This document shows positions 1 to 11,178 of a stretch of DNA of 64,000 bases, piece by piece. Below the pieces are notes generated by a model. That model searched no databases. It was given only the letters and a program-made list of their open reading frames with translations, and was not told where the DNA came from. The stretch's first letter is position 1, and the number at the start of each line of letters is the position of its first letter. The position numbers were made by a program, and so were the translations under genes. The DNA comes from VXYL01 sp965200375 (GTDB taxonomy: Bacteria > Pseudomonadota > Gammaproteobacteria > Pseudomonadales > Azotimanducaceae), in the NCBI GenBank assembly GCA_965200375.1, contig OZ241353.1, positions 2,728,001 through 2,792,000 of the forward strand, read 5' to 3'.

Positions 1-168
1 AGGCAGGCGTCATTCTGCGGCTTTGGCAGCGGCAGTCAAGGCGGTTCTCGGGGCCTGTCGCCCGTCGCGGACGTGCGACAGGGACCCTCGAACGCCACGG
101 CGATTTCCTACACCGTCTTGCAGACATGGCCTACATACGCCAAGCCCACGGCACCTACATTGGCGCCG

Positions 169-1218
169 ATGGACAACGACGCGATCCACAAGTTCGCCTA
201 CCGCCACCGGGAGCTGGTCGCGGACCTGCTGCGCCTGGCCGTGCCGGCGCTTGCCGCCGAACTCGACTTCGCCGCGGCCAAGGAGGTCTCCGCCGCGCAC
301 GTCGGCCACCGCGCCGGCGCCCTCGAACAGCGCTACGGCGACATGACATGGCGGGTGCCGCTCAAGACCGGCGCATTGAAGGACGGCACCCGGCCGTACC
401 TGCTCGTGGCATTGGAATTTCAGTCCACGGTGGACCGGAACATGGCCAGGCGCATGCGGAACTACGGCCTCATGCTGCGCGAACGCCTCGTCGCCGACGG
501 CACCGCCGAGCGCGAAGGTGGCCTGCCCTGGCTGCTGCCGCTGGTGCTCTACAACGGCAGCGAGCGCTGGACGGCCACGGGCGACGGTGCCGAGCTCGTC
601 GCGCCGCCCTCGGCAACGGCGCGACGAACGCTTGCCCTCTACCAGCCGGAGGATTACTTTCTGTTCTCGCTGGAACGGCTGTTGGCGGCCGGCGGCCGCG
701 GCCTGCGCCAACTGCCGCTGGCGAACCGCGCCGCGGCGACCATGCGGCTGCAGTTGGGACGGACGCCGAGAGGCTTCGAGCGGCGGCTGCGAGCCGAATG
801 GGCCCGGTTTCCGGGCGCCAGCAACGACGCCACCCGGCGGATACTGCACACTTGGGCGCAGACGTTGGCGGCGGACATGGTGGACGCGGATGGCACGGTG
901 CTAACGCTGCCATCGTTCGAAGAGCTCGCAGGACTGAAGGAGGAAGAGATGACGACCATTGCGCAGGCGGACTTTCGCGAATGGCAACGGAAACACACGG
1001 CCAGAGGCGTCAAGCAGGGGATCGAGCAAGAGCGCCGGCGCAGCGTGGCCATGGTGCGGGGCCAGGCGGCAATCAAGTTCGGCGCACAAACCGCGGACCG
1101 CCTAGCGGCGATCCTCGGCGCCAACCCCACGGCGGAGCGGATGGATGAGGTGGGCGTAGCGATCATGGAGTGCGACAGCGGCGCGGAACTGCTGGCGCGG
1201 TGCTCGGAGTTCGCTTAG
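169..1218 (+). CDS. Rpn/YhgA-type PD-(D/E)XK nuclease (Transposase_31 family)
   Basis: A 349-residue protein resembling the Rpn recombination-promoting nuclease / putative transposase family. Visible family features are an opening 'IHKFAYRHRELVADLLR' helix, a 'DMTWRVPL' strand, the core strand 'LLVALEFQST' carrying an E-x-Q in place of the usual E-x-K, then a 'PWLLPLVLYNGSERWT' block. Rpn proteins in E. coli are DNA endonucleases linked to RecA-independent recombination and phage defence. The frame opens further upstream at 73, but family similarity begins at the ATG at 169. The C-terminal third (residues 255-349) is charged and helical, as in relatives. It stands alone, transcribed towards the minus-strand lipoprotein gene. 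Family assignment is confident; activity is inferred. Confidence 0.8.
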   Translation: MDNDAIHKFAYRHRELVADLLRLAVPALAAELDFAAAKEVSAAHVGHRAGALEQRYGDMTWRVPLKTGALKDGTRPYLLVALEFQSTVDRNMARRMRNYGLMLRERLVADGTAEREGGLPWLLPLVLYNGSERWTATGDGAELVAPPSATARRTLALYQPEDYFLFSLERLLAAGGRGLRQLPLANRAAATMRLQLGRTPRGFERRLRAEWARFPGASNDATRRILHTWAQTLAADMVDADGTVLTLPSFEELAGLKEEEMTTIAQADFREWQRKHTARGVKQGIEQERRRSVAMVRGQAAIKFGAQTADRLAAILGANPTAERMDEVGVAIMECDSGAELLARCSEFA

Positions 1219-1256
1219 GGGCGTGTGCGCTGATTCCTAGCTACAGTACGTGGCGG

Positions 1257-2453
1257 CTAGGCTTCGTCTTCCGCGGCCGAAGCTTCCAATGACCCCGGCT
1301 CGCAGCCGCATTCATCTGCCTTGAGTTCGAACACGTCGCCGGAGTACTCTTTCCCTCCACTGTCGACGCCCCGGCACAGAATCACATCGACCCGTCGACT
1401 GTCGGGATTGGTGCCGGGAAGGTCTTCCGACATCATGGCCTCGCCTTTCGCAACTTCCCTGAACTCAAAGTTCTCCGACCTGTCTCCAAGAAGTTCGCGT
1501 ATGCACAGAGAAGCACATCGCGCACGATCGTCTGACAATTCTTGGTTGTACGCATTCTCGCCGATGGCTGTGGCGTAACCGATCGTCAAGATCAAGCCTC
1601 CGTCCAATGCCTTCAGTTCATCTGCAAAGCCCCTAATCTTTTTCCAGTTATCTTCATAATTCACCTTAGGGCAATCATTACCAAAGGTCAGTCGGGTCTC
1701 TTCCGCAATACCTCGGCCACCACAGATGTCCGGTGCCTCTCCTGGTTCTTCCGGCAATTCACCCAGCCGCTTCTCAATGCGAGAGAGCCCGGCGACAACT
1801 TTGCCGATATTCCCCGCCACGTCATCCATCGCCCCTCGAATTGCCACCAACTCCCGACTCGTCACGGTTGCCACATGGTTTACCCGGTCGTGAATGCCCG
1901 GGGAATGTTCCGCGATTTCTCTCGTCGAGGTGGCGGCAGCTTCCAGTGTGGCGATTCCCTGTTCACCAAGGGCCTGCAGGACCTCTTGCCCATCGACCAC
2001 TTCCGCCATGCGCTCCGCAATCGCTCTCTGGTGCTTCTCGATCTCTTCCATCACGTCGTCTACCCGCCTCGGCACCACGGTTACCGGAGCGCTCCAACAG
2101 GCGAAATCGGTGGCGTCGAGTTGGGCGCGAACTTGAAACGTGTATGCCTTGTCGTTGGTCAAGCCTGATGCGACGTAGGCAGTCGCCGCAGCGCCGGTGC
2201 TGCGGGTGACCGACCAGCTCTCGCCTTGCAGCGCGTGCCGGATTTGCCATGCCTTGGCGGTGGTTCCCACGCCGACGGCAGGTTCCCATTCCAACGTCGC
2301 CTCGCCATCGTCGGCCGATGCCCTCAGAACCGGACTGGTGGAGCAGAGGTCGGCGCCCTCGTTGCAGTTCGGACATTCCCCTGCGTCACCGCATCCCACA
2401 AGGAGAACCGCCGCCATCAGGCAGATTGCACAGAGGCCGGTGTTGACCCGCAC
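1257..2453 (-). CDS. Lipoprotein with FnIII domain, coiled coil and OmpA-like C terminus
   Basis: A 398-residue predicted lipoprotein. The hydrophobic leader ends in a lipobox LVGC with Cys21 as the lipidated residue. Residues about 40-130 read as a fibronectin type III domain (LEWEP, AWQIRHALQGESW, YTFQVRAQ, WSAPVTVVP). A long helical stretch follows (about 130-240). The C terminus (about 285-370) resembles an OmpA/MotB peptidoglycan-binding fold (LTIGYATAIGENAYNQELSDDRARC, then SRRVDVIL). It starts at a GTG 4 bp after the upstream stop, implying translational coupling to the coiled-coil membrane gene. It is probably an outer-membrane lipoprotein tied to peptidoglycan. Its role is unknown, and the FnIII plus OmpA-like combination is unusual. 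Confidence 0.7.
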   Translation of the reverse strand: MRVNTGLCAICLMAAVLLVGCGDAGECPNCNEGADLCSTSPVLRASADDGEATLEWEPAVGVGTTAKAWQIRHALQGESWSVTRSTGAAATAYVASGLTNDKAYTFQVRAQLDATDFACWSAPVTVVPRRVDDVMEEIEKHQRAIAERMAEVVDGQEVLQALGEQGIATLEAAATSTREIAEHSPGIHDRVNHVATVTSRELVAIRGAMDDVAGNIGKVVAGLSRIEKRLGELPEEPGEAPDICGGRGIAEETRLTFGNDCPKVNYEDNWKKIRGFADELKALDGGLILTIGYATAIGENAYNQELSDDRARCASLCIRELLGDRSENFEFREVAKGEAMMSEDLPGTNPDSRRVDVILCRGVDSGGKEYSGDVFELKADECGCEPGSLEASAAEDEA

Positions 2454-2457
2454 CCGT

Positions 2458-3183
2458 TTACCTCGACTCGCCCCCGCCTTGAGGCGGTTCTCCGGCCCTG
2501 TCGATGCGATCCCGCGCTGCCCTGGCAGCCGTCTCTACACCTTGTTGGGCGCTGTCGATCGCGGCGATAGCCTCGCCGCGCCGACGCTCCACGTCCTGGT
2601 GCGCTCCATCTATCACGGTTCGCACGTTTATTGTCTCGTTTTGTAGTGTCGTTATCTCGCCCTTGAGTTCCTCTAGCTCGCCCTTGGATTTCTCCGCCTC
2701 TCGAGCAAGTTCCTCGGCTTGGGCAGCTACTTGTGCCGCATCGTCCGATGCGCGCTCCAGATCTTCGAACATCTCCCCTTTACGCCTCCGGATGAACTTT
2801 TCCACGGCCTGTCTTGCTGTGGCTCGAGACACTTCGCTTGCCGTCGTGCGCGCCTCTGACTGAGCCTGCGCTCGGGCGGTTGCTTCTACTCGGAGCGACG
2901 TGATGACGAACACGCCTGTGACGAGCATGCCGAAGAGTGCGAGGAATCCCGCGATCATTGATGCCCAGAACGTGATCATCTTCTCTGGGCCGTTGGCGAG
3001 ACAGCAGCCGGTGCTGTTGACGATCAGAAGAGCGCAGACCGGCAGGCAGACCAACAGGATGACCGCCGAGATCAACACGACCGGCACAATGACTTTCCAA
3101 TTGGGCTTGTATTCCGGCGGATTCGAGTTTTCGCCTTGTTGTTTGGGAGCGCTGGTCTGATCGGGAGCTTCCAAGGTAGCCAT
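2458..3183 (-). CDS. Two-TM membrane protein with long cytoplasmic coiled coil
   Basis: A 241-residue protein of unrecognised family. Residues about 30-55 (VIVPVVLISAVILLVCLPVCALLIV) and 68-95 (MITFWASMIAGFLALFGMLVTGVFVI) are hydrophobic membrane segments joined by a short loop with two adjacent Cys. Residues 100-235 are charged and heptad-like with many Glu, Ala, Gln and Arg, predicting an extended coiled coil. It sits between the leucine-rich-repeat gene (18 bp upstream) and the lipoprotein gene (4 bp downstream), so the three are probably one transcript. The topology suggests a scaffold or anchor for the neighbouring envelope proteins; that is inference. Confidence 0.65.
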   Translation of the reverse strand: MATLEAPDQTSAPKQQGENSNPPEYKPNWKVIVPVVLISAVILLVCLPVCALLIVNSTGCCLANGPEKMITFWASMIAGFLALFGMLVTGVFVITSLRVEATARAQAQSEARTTASEVSRATARQAVEKFIRRRKGEMFEDLERASDDAAQVAAQAEELAREAEKSKGELEELKGEITTLQNETINVRTVIDGAHQDVERRRGEAIAAIDSAQQGVETAARAARDRIDRAGEPPQGGGESR

Positions 3184-3201
3184 CAGTCGTTTCTCCTTCT
3201 C

Positions 3202-6198
3202 TTAGTGGCGATGGGGTGGATGGGATCGATGCGGGGCCACATCAACTCTACTGTTGGCGGTAGCGAGGTCGTGGCCGGACAATACCGACAAAGATCCTGA
3301 GTCTTCATCACAACTACCGCAAAGGCCCAACAGAATACCCGCTTCGTCCGCTCGTCCATCAGCGGTGCCAATAGCGGTGCCCGTCGACACGTTGGCCAGG
3401 TGGCCGCTCGGGGTCTCCAGCAGGCTCATCACGGCGATCGGTTCGTCCGAGCGCACCCGCAGCCGCCACTTGCCGGCGCCGTCGCCGAGGCGGCCGGCCA
3501 GGCGGTCGCTGCCCGCCTCCAGCTCGGCGGACGAGAGCGCCAGCGCAGCGCCGGCCGGCACCCGGAGCGTCACGGTCCCGGAGTCGTTCCCCCGGTCGTC
3601 GATGCCGGCTATGGACACCTGCGCGGCCCGCCCGCCGTCGTTGATCAGCCGCAGCCTGCTGATCTGCCGCGGGTTGCTGCCCGGGTTGAAGAACACGACC
3701 CGGTGGCTGCCGTCCCCGGCGACCGGCGCCAGGTCGTGGACGCCGGCGACGAAGCCGTCCGCCGTCCGGACGTAGCCCAGCACCGTCAGATCCAGTTCCG
3801 AGGCGAGCTCCAGGCGCCAGTCGCCGTCGCCGCCGCCCACGCCGCCCCAGCCCCGGGCGGCGCTGCCGGCTTCCAGGTCCGCGGCGTTGAAGTGCGCCGC
3901 CCGCCGGGGGCGGAGCGCCAGCTCCAGCGGGCCGAAGCGGTCGCCGCCGTCGTCCACAGCCTCGATGGACACCGTGCCGGAGGCGTAGGAGCGGTTGACC
4001 ACCCGCGCGAACCCCTGCCGCGAATCGCCCGCCGCCGGAAACAGCGGCAGCCGGTGGAGCGTTCGGCCGTCCGCCAGCGGCGCGGCGTTGTCCGGCGCCG
4101 TGGAGAGGTTGGCGAGGTGCCCGGTGGGGCTCTCCAGCAGGCTCATGGCGAACCACGGGAAGCCGCGTACGCGCAGCCGCCACTTGCCGCGGCCGTCGCC
4201 CAGGCCGTGCGTCTCCTCCAGCGCTTGGGCCGTGAGCGTGAGCGCGTGCTGGGGCCGCACCAGCAGGGAACCCGCCATCGGCCGCCACTGCCCGCGGTCG
4301 TCGTAGCCGCCGGCGGTCCAATTCGCCGGCTCCGCCTCCGTGTTGACCACCCGCAGCGCGCTCCGCTGCCGCCGGTTGCTGCCGGGGTTGAAGAACTGCG
4401 CCATGGCGTCCGGCAGCACGTCGTGCATGGCGGCGACGAAGCCGTCCTCGGTGCGGACGTAGGACAGCGCCTCGAGGTCCAGCGCGGAGACCACGGAGAG
4501 GCGCCAGTCGCCGGTCGTCGGGGGGCCGATGCCGGCGAGGCCGACGGCCGCATTGCCGTTCTCCAGGTCCTCGGAGTTGAAGTGGACCGCCTGCCGCGCC
4601 CCTATCTCCAGGCGCGCCCGCGGGGCGCGGACGCCGGCGTCGTCCACCGCCTCCACGAACGCGTGGCCGTCTTCGTTGCTCCGATTGACGACGCGAACGA
4701 AGCCCTGGCGGCTGCCGCCGGCCGCCGGGAAGTACGGCACGGTCTCCCCGGCGAGCACGGTGACGCGGCGCTCGCGCAGGGCGTCCAGCACCGCCAGGGC
4801 GTCGTCCGACAGCGGGTTCCGCCGCGCGTCCGCCATCAGCAGCCTCTCGCCGTCCAGCAGCGGCGAGAGGTCCCGCACGTGGTTGTCGCGGAAGTGGAGC
4901 TCCTTGAGGGATGCGAAGCTCAAGGGGGAGAGGTCCGCGATCCGGTTGTCGTGGACGTGCAGGTACTCCAGGCCACTGATTCCAGCCAAGGGCGCGAGGG
5001 ACGCGATCCGGTTGGCGCCGATGTCCAGCTCGCGCAAGTACGGCAAGTCCGCCAGGGAGGCGATGTCCGAGAGCGAGTTGTCCCACAGATACAGATGCCG
5101 CAAATTCGGAGGAAGCGGCGGCAGCTCGCCGAGCGAGTTGCCGTCCAGTGCCAGGTTGACGAGGCTTTCCATGGCGGCCAGCGGCGCCAGGTCCTCCACC
5201 ATGTTGCGCGCCAGCGTCAGCGCCCAGAGGCGGAGCCCCGACAGGGGCGCGATGTCCGTGATCCTGTTCCCGTCCAGGAAGAGACCTCGAAGGGACGCTG
5301 CTCCCTCGAGGCCGGCCAGGTCCTCGACGCCGAGATTGGAGGCGTCGAGATATACAAGAGTGGTGAGGTCGTTTCCTACTGTAGAGAATACTTCCCACTC
5401 GGCAGCCCGGCGAAGTTCGACGTCCTGTATCTCCCGTAGATCGGGAAATGCACGATCTTCGAACTGCACTTCCACGCCTCGTTGAAGGAGCACGGCGATG
5501 TGTGTTTCGCGAGAGACGCTGTTCAGAGGGTTCCCTCTCAGATCGACAAAATCACCTGGCCCCAGTCCGTCGTTCGCAACAATCGGCGACACGTCCGAGA
5601 TCACGTTGAAGGACAGATCGAGCCTCGTCAGCGACGACAAACCCGCAAGAGGCGACAAGTCGGAGAACTCGTTACCACCAAGAATTAGATAATTCAGCGA
5701 CGTCAGGCGAGTCAGCGGGCCAAGGTCGCCGGCTTCGTTCGCAGACAGACTGAGCGTTGTCAGGGACGACAACCCCGCGAGAGGCGACACGTCTGATATC
5801 TCGTTGTTGTTCAGGTTGAGCGACGTCAGCGCCGTCAGGCCCGCCAGCGGGGACACGTCCGAGATCGCGCCGTCGTACAAGGAGAGACCCCTCAGGTTGG
5901 CGGCGTGTTCGATGCCCGATAGTCGTCCCACGCCGCGGGACCCCAAGCCCCCCAAGGTCTCCATTTCGCCGCGAGTGATCGGATCGCCTTCGGTCTTGCC
6001 CAGTGCCTCTTCCACCGCCTTGCGAAGCGCGGCATCGGGAATGTCGACCAGGGTCTCCGAATCGTCTGCTTCGCTGGCGCCCGGCAAGGGGAAGGTCGGC
6101 TCCGCCGCCGCCATCGACGCGGCGGCCAGGGCCGCCAGCAGCAGGACGCGCCGCGCGCTGCCGTGCGCCAGCCTGGCCCACGCGGTCGCCACCCTCAC
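3202..6198 (-). CDS. Secreted leucine-rich-repeat protein with duplicated C-terminal module
   Basis: About 998 residues. I place the start at the GTG at 6198, which overlaps the TGA stop of the metalloprotease frame as GTGA. It is followed by a signal peptide (RRVLLLAALAAASMAAAEP), whereas the upstream ATG at 6396 lies inside the protease. Residues about 45-430 hold SDS22/internalin-like leucine-rich repeats (repeated 'ISDVSPLAGLTALTSLNLNNN' type units). Residues about 487-935 contain two copies of a ~220-residue module, each with two related halves opening 'FPAAG.SRQGF.RVVNRS' and closing 'GKWRLRVR....MSLLE.P.GHLAN.ST'. The protein is presumably surface-exposed or secreted and suited to protein binding. 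Partner and function are unknown. Confidence 0.75.
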   Translation of the reverse strand: MRVATAWARLAHGSARRVLLLAALAAASMAAAEPTFPLPGASEADDSETLVDIPDAALRKAVEEALGKTEGDPITRGEMETLGGLGSRGVGRLSGIEHAANLRGLSLYDGAISDVSPLAGLTALTSLNLNNNEISDVSPLAGLSSLTTLSLSANEAGDLGPLTRLTSLNYLILGGNEFSDLSPLAGLSSLTRLDLSFNVISDVSPIVANDGLGPGDFVDLRGNPLNSVSRETHIAVLLQRGVEVQFEDRAFPDLREIQDVELRRAAEWEVFSTVGNDLTTLVYLDASNLGVEDLAGLEGAASLRGLFLDGNRITDIAPLSGLRLWALTLARNMVEDLAPLAAMESLVNLALDGNSLGELPPLPPNLRHLYLWDNSLSDIASLADLPYLRELDIGANRIASLAPLAGISGLEYLHVHDNRIADLSPLSFASLKELHFRDNHVRDLSPLLDGERLLMADARRNPLSDDALAVLDALRERRVTVLAGETVPYFPAAGGSRQGFVRVVNRSNEDGHAFVEAVDDAGVRAPRARLEIGARQAVHFNSEDLENGNAAVGLAGIGPPTTGDWRLSVVSALDLEALSYVRTEDGFVAAMHDVLPDAMAQFFNPGSNRRQRSALRVVNTEAEPANWTAGGYDDRGQWRPMAGSLLVRPQHALTLTAQALEETHGLGDGRGKWRLRVRGFPWFAMSLLESPTGHLANLSTAPDNAAPLADGRTLHRLPLFPAAGDSRQGFARVVNRSYASGTVSIEAVDDGGDRFGPLELALRPRRAAHFNAADLEAGSAARGWGGVGGGDGDWRLELASELDLTVLGYVRTADGFVAGVHDLAPVAGDGSHRVVFFNPGSNPRQISRLRLINDGGRAAQVSIAGIDDRGNDSGTVTLRVPAGAALALSSAELEAGSDRLAGRLGDGAGKWRLRVRSDEPIAVMSLLETPSGHLANVSTGTAIGTADGRADEAGILLGLCGSCDEDSGSLSVLSGHDLATANSRVDVAPHRSHPPHRH

Positions 6199-7507
6199 TC
6201 CCCGCTGCGGCTTGGCCGCCAGTTGGCGACGCGGTGGCGGTTTCGATTCAGGGTCAAGACCGCGTCCGCGGGGCCGCGGACGCCCCGTTCCTTGGAAAAC
6301 CGAGTCACCCCCAGCGGACGCCCCCTGCCAGGGGAATGGCGCCATGGCGAAGCGTAGAACGGCAGTATGCTGGCATCGCCACGGTACGCACGGCAATTCC
6401 AGAAGCGGGACATGATGTCGCTGCCGTAGCAGCCTTCTGTCGTGAAACCGTGTTGGTACGGCACCATTACTATTTGTGTGCCGCGTTCGTGAAGGAGCCC
6501 TAGGTTGTGGCCGATTTCATGCGAAAAGACGTAAGGAGTTCCGTAACTGACGCTGAAGGGACCACCAAGCTGGGCGATGCCGAAGCCAATTACAACCAAG
6601 CTGACTAGGTCGGCGCCAAGTGCATCCCGCAGCGCGTGTACACCATTGATTGTCCATCGGCAAGTGCATCCAAGGCCACGCCGCTGCCTCCCTCCAAGAC
6701 ATAGGCCACTCTCTCCGCGCCGACAAGGTTCAACTGGACGAAGGCGCCGCTGCGCTCGAAGGCGTCGTTGGTGTACGCGATCGCCATGTCGATCCGGGAC
6801 GACATCTGCGGCTCGCCCCCAACCTCTTCTTCCGCCGCCGGCGTCCAGACCACCAGGACATCCACCACGGTGTTCTCTTCCGAGGCGCGGGTGTTCTTCG
6901 GCCAGACAATCGGTTGGGCCCGTTGGGCCTCGGCCGCAGAGACCGTCCCGGCGCACTTGATGGGCGGCGCGTTCGTCACGTCCCGCAGGGCGTGGAAGCC
7001 GCCGCCCAGGTAGCTGAGTTCGTAGGTTGCGTCCGGCGTCCAGATGGAGCCCGCCACTGCTTCGTCGTGGACGACCAGCGTCACGAATCCCACTTGTGCC
7101 GCTCCGCCGGCAACCCGGCCGGAGAGGGAATAGCCGAACATGGTCGGCGCCGTCCGCTCCACGGCCACGTCGAGGCGGACGCCGTCCCTCACGTCGAGCA
7201 GCAGGCGTCCTGCGCCAGCGCCCTCGACGTCGGCCCGCGCCGCCGCCAGCTCGTGGCGGGCGACCCGCACCCGCCGCTCCCACGCGTCGGGAACGGCCGC
7301 CGCGCTCCGCCTCGCGGGCGCGGCTTTCGCCACGGGCGCAACGTCGCTGGCGGGGCCAGCCGGCAGGAAGAGGCCGGCGGCATGGAGCCCGCTGCCCAGT
7401 GCCAGGGCGGCCGCGCCAAGCGCCGTGCGGGCCGCCCATCGAGCGAGGCCCGGCGTTCCCCGCCACACGACCTCGTCTCCGATCCGCCGAGCGAACCCGA
7501 TTGCCAT
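6195..7507 (-). pseudogene. M12B-like zinc metalloprotease, frameshifted
   Basis: Two reading frames together make a reprolysin-like secreted metalloprotease. The first part (7507 to about 6640) has a hydrophobic leader near residue 30 and the segment 'VVDVLVVWTPAAEEE...RIDMAIAYTNDAFERSGAFVQLNLV', typical of the catalytic domain's first half. The second part, in another frame from about 6655 to 6195, carries 'VHALRDALGADLVSLVV' and the zinc site 'SHEIGHNLGLLHER' (HExxHxxGxxH). It ends 'DAVLTLNRNRHRVANWR', as in the family. The frames join at about 6640-6655. It may be a real inactivation, a sequencing error or a recoding site. Its stop overlaps the start of the leucine-rich-repeat gene. Confidence 0.7.
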
Positions 7508-7635
7508 GCAGCTCGCCGCTGGCGGCGGGAAAGGCAGGGATGCGGAGCTGGGCCGAAGGCGCAGGCGGTGGTTGATGGACGGCCCTAGGCGGGAGCTGCG
7601 TTGGCCTGGGGCTTGAGCTTGTCAAACAGGCAGGT

Positions 7636-7671
<36 letters not shown>

Positions 7672-8105
7672 ATATTCGTGCCAACGCGACCGGCCGCAGG
7701 GCCGGATCTGGTCATCTCGACATGCCAAACTGAGCGCGCCTCGGCGCATGGCCGCCTCCCTCAATCCGCACAAACCCTAGCGCAACTCGGAGGATATTGT
7801 CTAGGCACCGTCTCGTCCAACTCGTCCAACGAACTCGCCGTGCCATCACTGTGGTAGCAGGTCCCTTCACCTAGCTCCCCATTCGCGTATGAGCTCCCAC
7901 CCCGAATACAGCCCCACGGCACCGTCCAACAACCCCCCTTCTGCCGTGGACCGCCCTGCCGACCTCCCACAAATCTCATCTCCTGCAGCCACTTCGCCCG
8001 CTTCGTCGACCTCCTCCCAGAGACACCCGAAGCGGACAACTGTGCGCTGGAAAACCGGACAGATCATGTGCCCCGACAGACGGCGTTCAGCGCTGTGCGG
8101 GCGGG

Positions 8106-8136
8106 TTGCCGTTCGCGGGCGGGTTGCGGGTAGAAT
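8106..8136 (+). promoter_or_regulatory. Putative sigma-70 promoter of hppA
   Basis: TTGCCG (8106-8111) and TAGAAT (8131-8136) are separated by 19 bp, about 90 bp upstream of the hppA ATG. The -10-like TAGAAT and the leader after it are repeated at 13.5 kb, which supports a functional unit. The spacing is slightly long. Confidence 0.45.
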
Positions 8137-8224
8137 GCCGCGACTTCGCTGGCCTGGCGCTGTCCTGGCCACGCTGCCGGCGGCCTTCGCCGCCGGGTTC
8201 AACCACGGGGATTGGGCGTTCGAT
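8112..8224 (+). repeat. hppA leader, copy 1 of a duplicated segment
   Basis: About 110 bp including the TAGAAT box and the untranslated leader to the hppA start. It is nearly the same as 13503-13605. Shared blocks include GCGGGCGGGTTGC, GGTAGAATGCCGC, CACGCTGCCGGCG and CCACGGGGATTGGGCGTTCG, with scattered substitutions and small indels. Similarity ends at the start codon. Confidence 0.8.
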
Positions 8225-10267
<2,043 letters not shown>

Positions 10268-10279
10268 CGGAGGCAGTCC

Positions 10280-11167
10280 ATGTCCGACTACAACACCCTG
10301 ATCCTGGAGCGTCTCGGCACCGAAGACCGCTTGGCGCGGGTCACCCTCAACCGCCCGGAGAAGATGAACGCCCTCACCGGCGAACTGTTCACCGAGCTCA
10401 ACGACTGCCTGCACGATCTGGAGGCCGATCAACGCTGCCGGGTCATCATCCTGCGCGGCGCCGGGCGCTGCTTCAGCGCTGGCTACGACTTGACGCCGGG
10501 CCGCGAGCGGCGGCCGGGGGAACGCCGCTACCAGACGGTGGACGACAAGAACCGCACCTTGATGATGAACGTGCGCACGTCTATGCAGCAGATCACAGAC
10601 GTGCAGATGTACCTGTGGAACATGGCCAAGATCACCATCGCGCAACTGCACGGCTACGCCTTGGCTGGCGGCTGCGAGCTGGCCATGATGACCGACCTAG
10701 TGGTGGCCGCCGAAGACACCAAGATCGGCCATCCTGGGCTGCGCGGCCTCGGCACGGCGCGCAACGGCAACATCTGGCCGCTGGTGATGAGCATGCGCAA
10801 GGCCAAGGAGTACTACTACACCGGCGACAGCATGACGGGCGCAGAGGCGGCGGAAGTGGAGATGATCAACTACGCTTGGCCGAAGGACGAACTCGACGCC
10901 AACACCATCGCCTTCGCCGAACGCATCGCCAACGGCTCCGCCGACCACCTCGCAGTGCTCAAGCTCACCATGAACCGCTTCTACGAGAACATGGGCATCT
11001 ACTCCTCGGTGCGCAGCGCCACGGAACAGGATGCCCTCGCGCAGATGACGGAGTGGACCTACCGCTTCGGCGAATCCATCCGCGAAGGCGGCCTCAAACA
11101 CGCCTTCCAGAGCCGCGACGAACCGTACCTGGGCAACGAGGGCTTCCGCGGCAAGGACGCGGACTAG
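10280..11167 (+). CDS. Enoyl-CoA hydratase/isomerase family protein
   Basis: A 295-residue crotonase-fold protein. The ATG at 10280 follows GGAGG by a normal distance. The oxyanion-hole segments are visible: 'GRCFSAGYDL' (about residues 63-72) and 'LHGYALAGGCELAMMTDLVVAAEDTKIG' (about 117-144). It is slightly long for the family (usual 255-290). Substrate cannot be told; the Asp after 'GY' resembles the catalytic region of several isomerases. The short gap to hppA suggests co-transcription, and the restriction-modification genes begin 11 bp downstream. Confidence 0.85.
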   Translation: MSDYNTLILERLGTEDRLARVTLNRPEKMNALTGELFTELNDCLHDLEADQRCRVIILRGAGRCFSAGYDLTPGRERRPGERRYQTVDDKNRTLMMNVRTSMQQITDVQMYLWNMAKITIAQLHGYALAGGCELAMMTDLVVAAEDTKIGHPGLRGLGTARNGNIWPLVMSMRKAKEYYYTGDSMTGAEAAEVEMINYAWPKDELDANTIAFAERIANGSADHLAVLKLTMNRFYENMGIYSSVRSATEQDALAQMTEWTYRFGESIREGGLKHAFQSRDEPYLGNEGFRGKDAD

Positions 11168-11178
11168 GGCACACTCGA

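Noticed and set aside
3400..5439. A 679-codon plus-strand frame opposite the LRR gene
   Set aside because: Shadow of the repeat-rich minus-strand gene; no domain features.
6199..6396. Upstream ATG for the leucine-rich-repeat protein
   Set aside because: This part overlaps the metalloprotease C terminus, and a signal peptide follows the GTG at 6198 that overlaps the protease stop.
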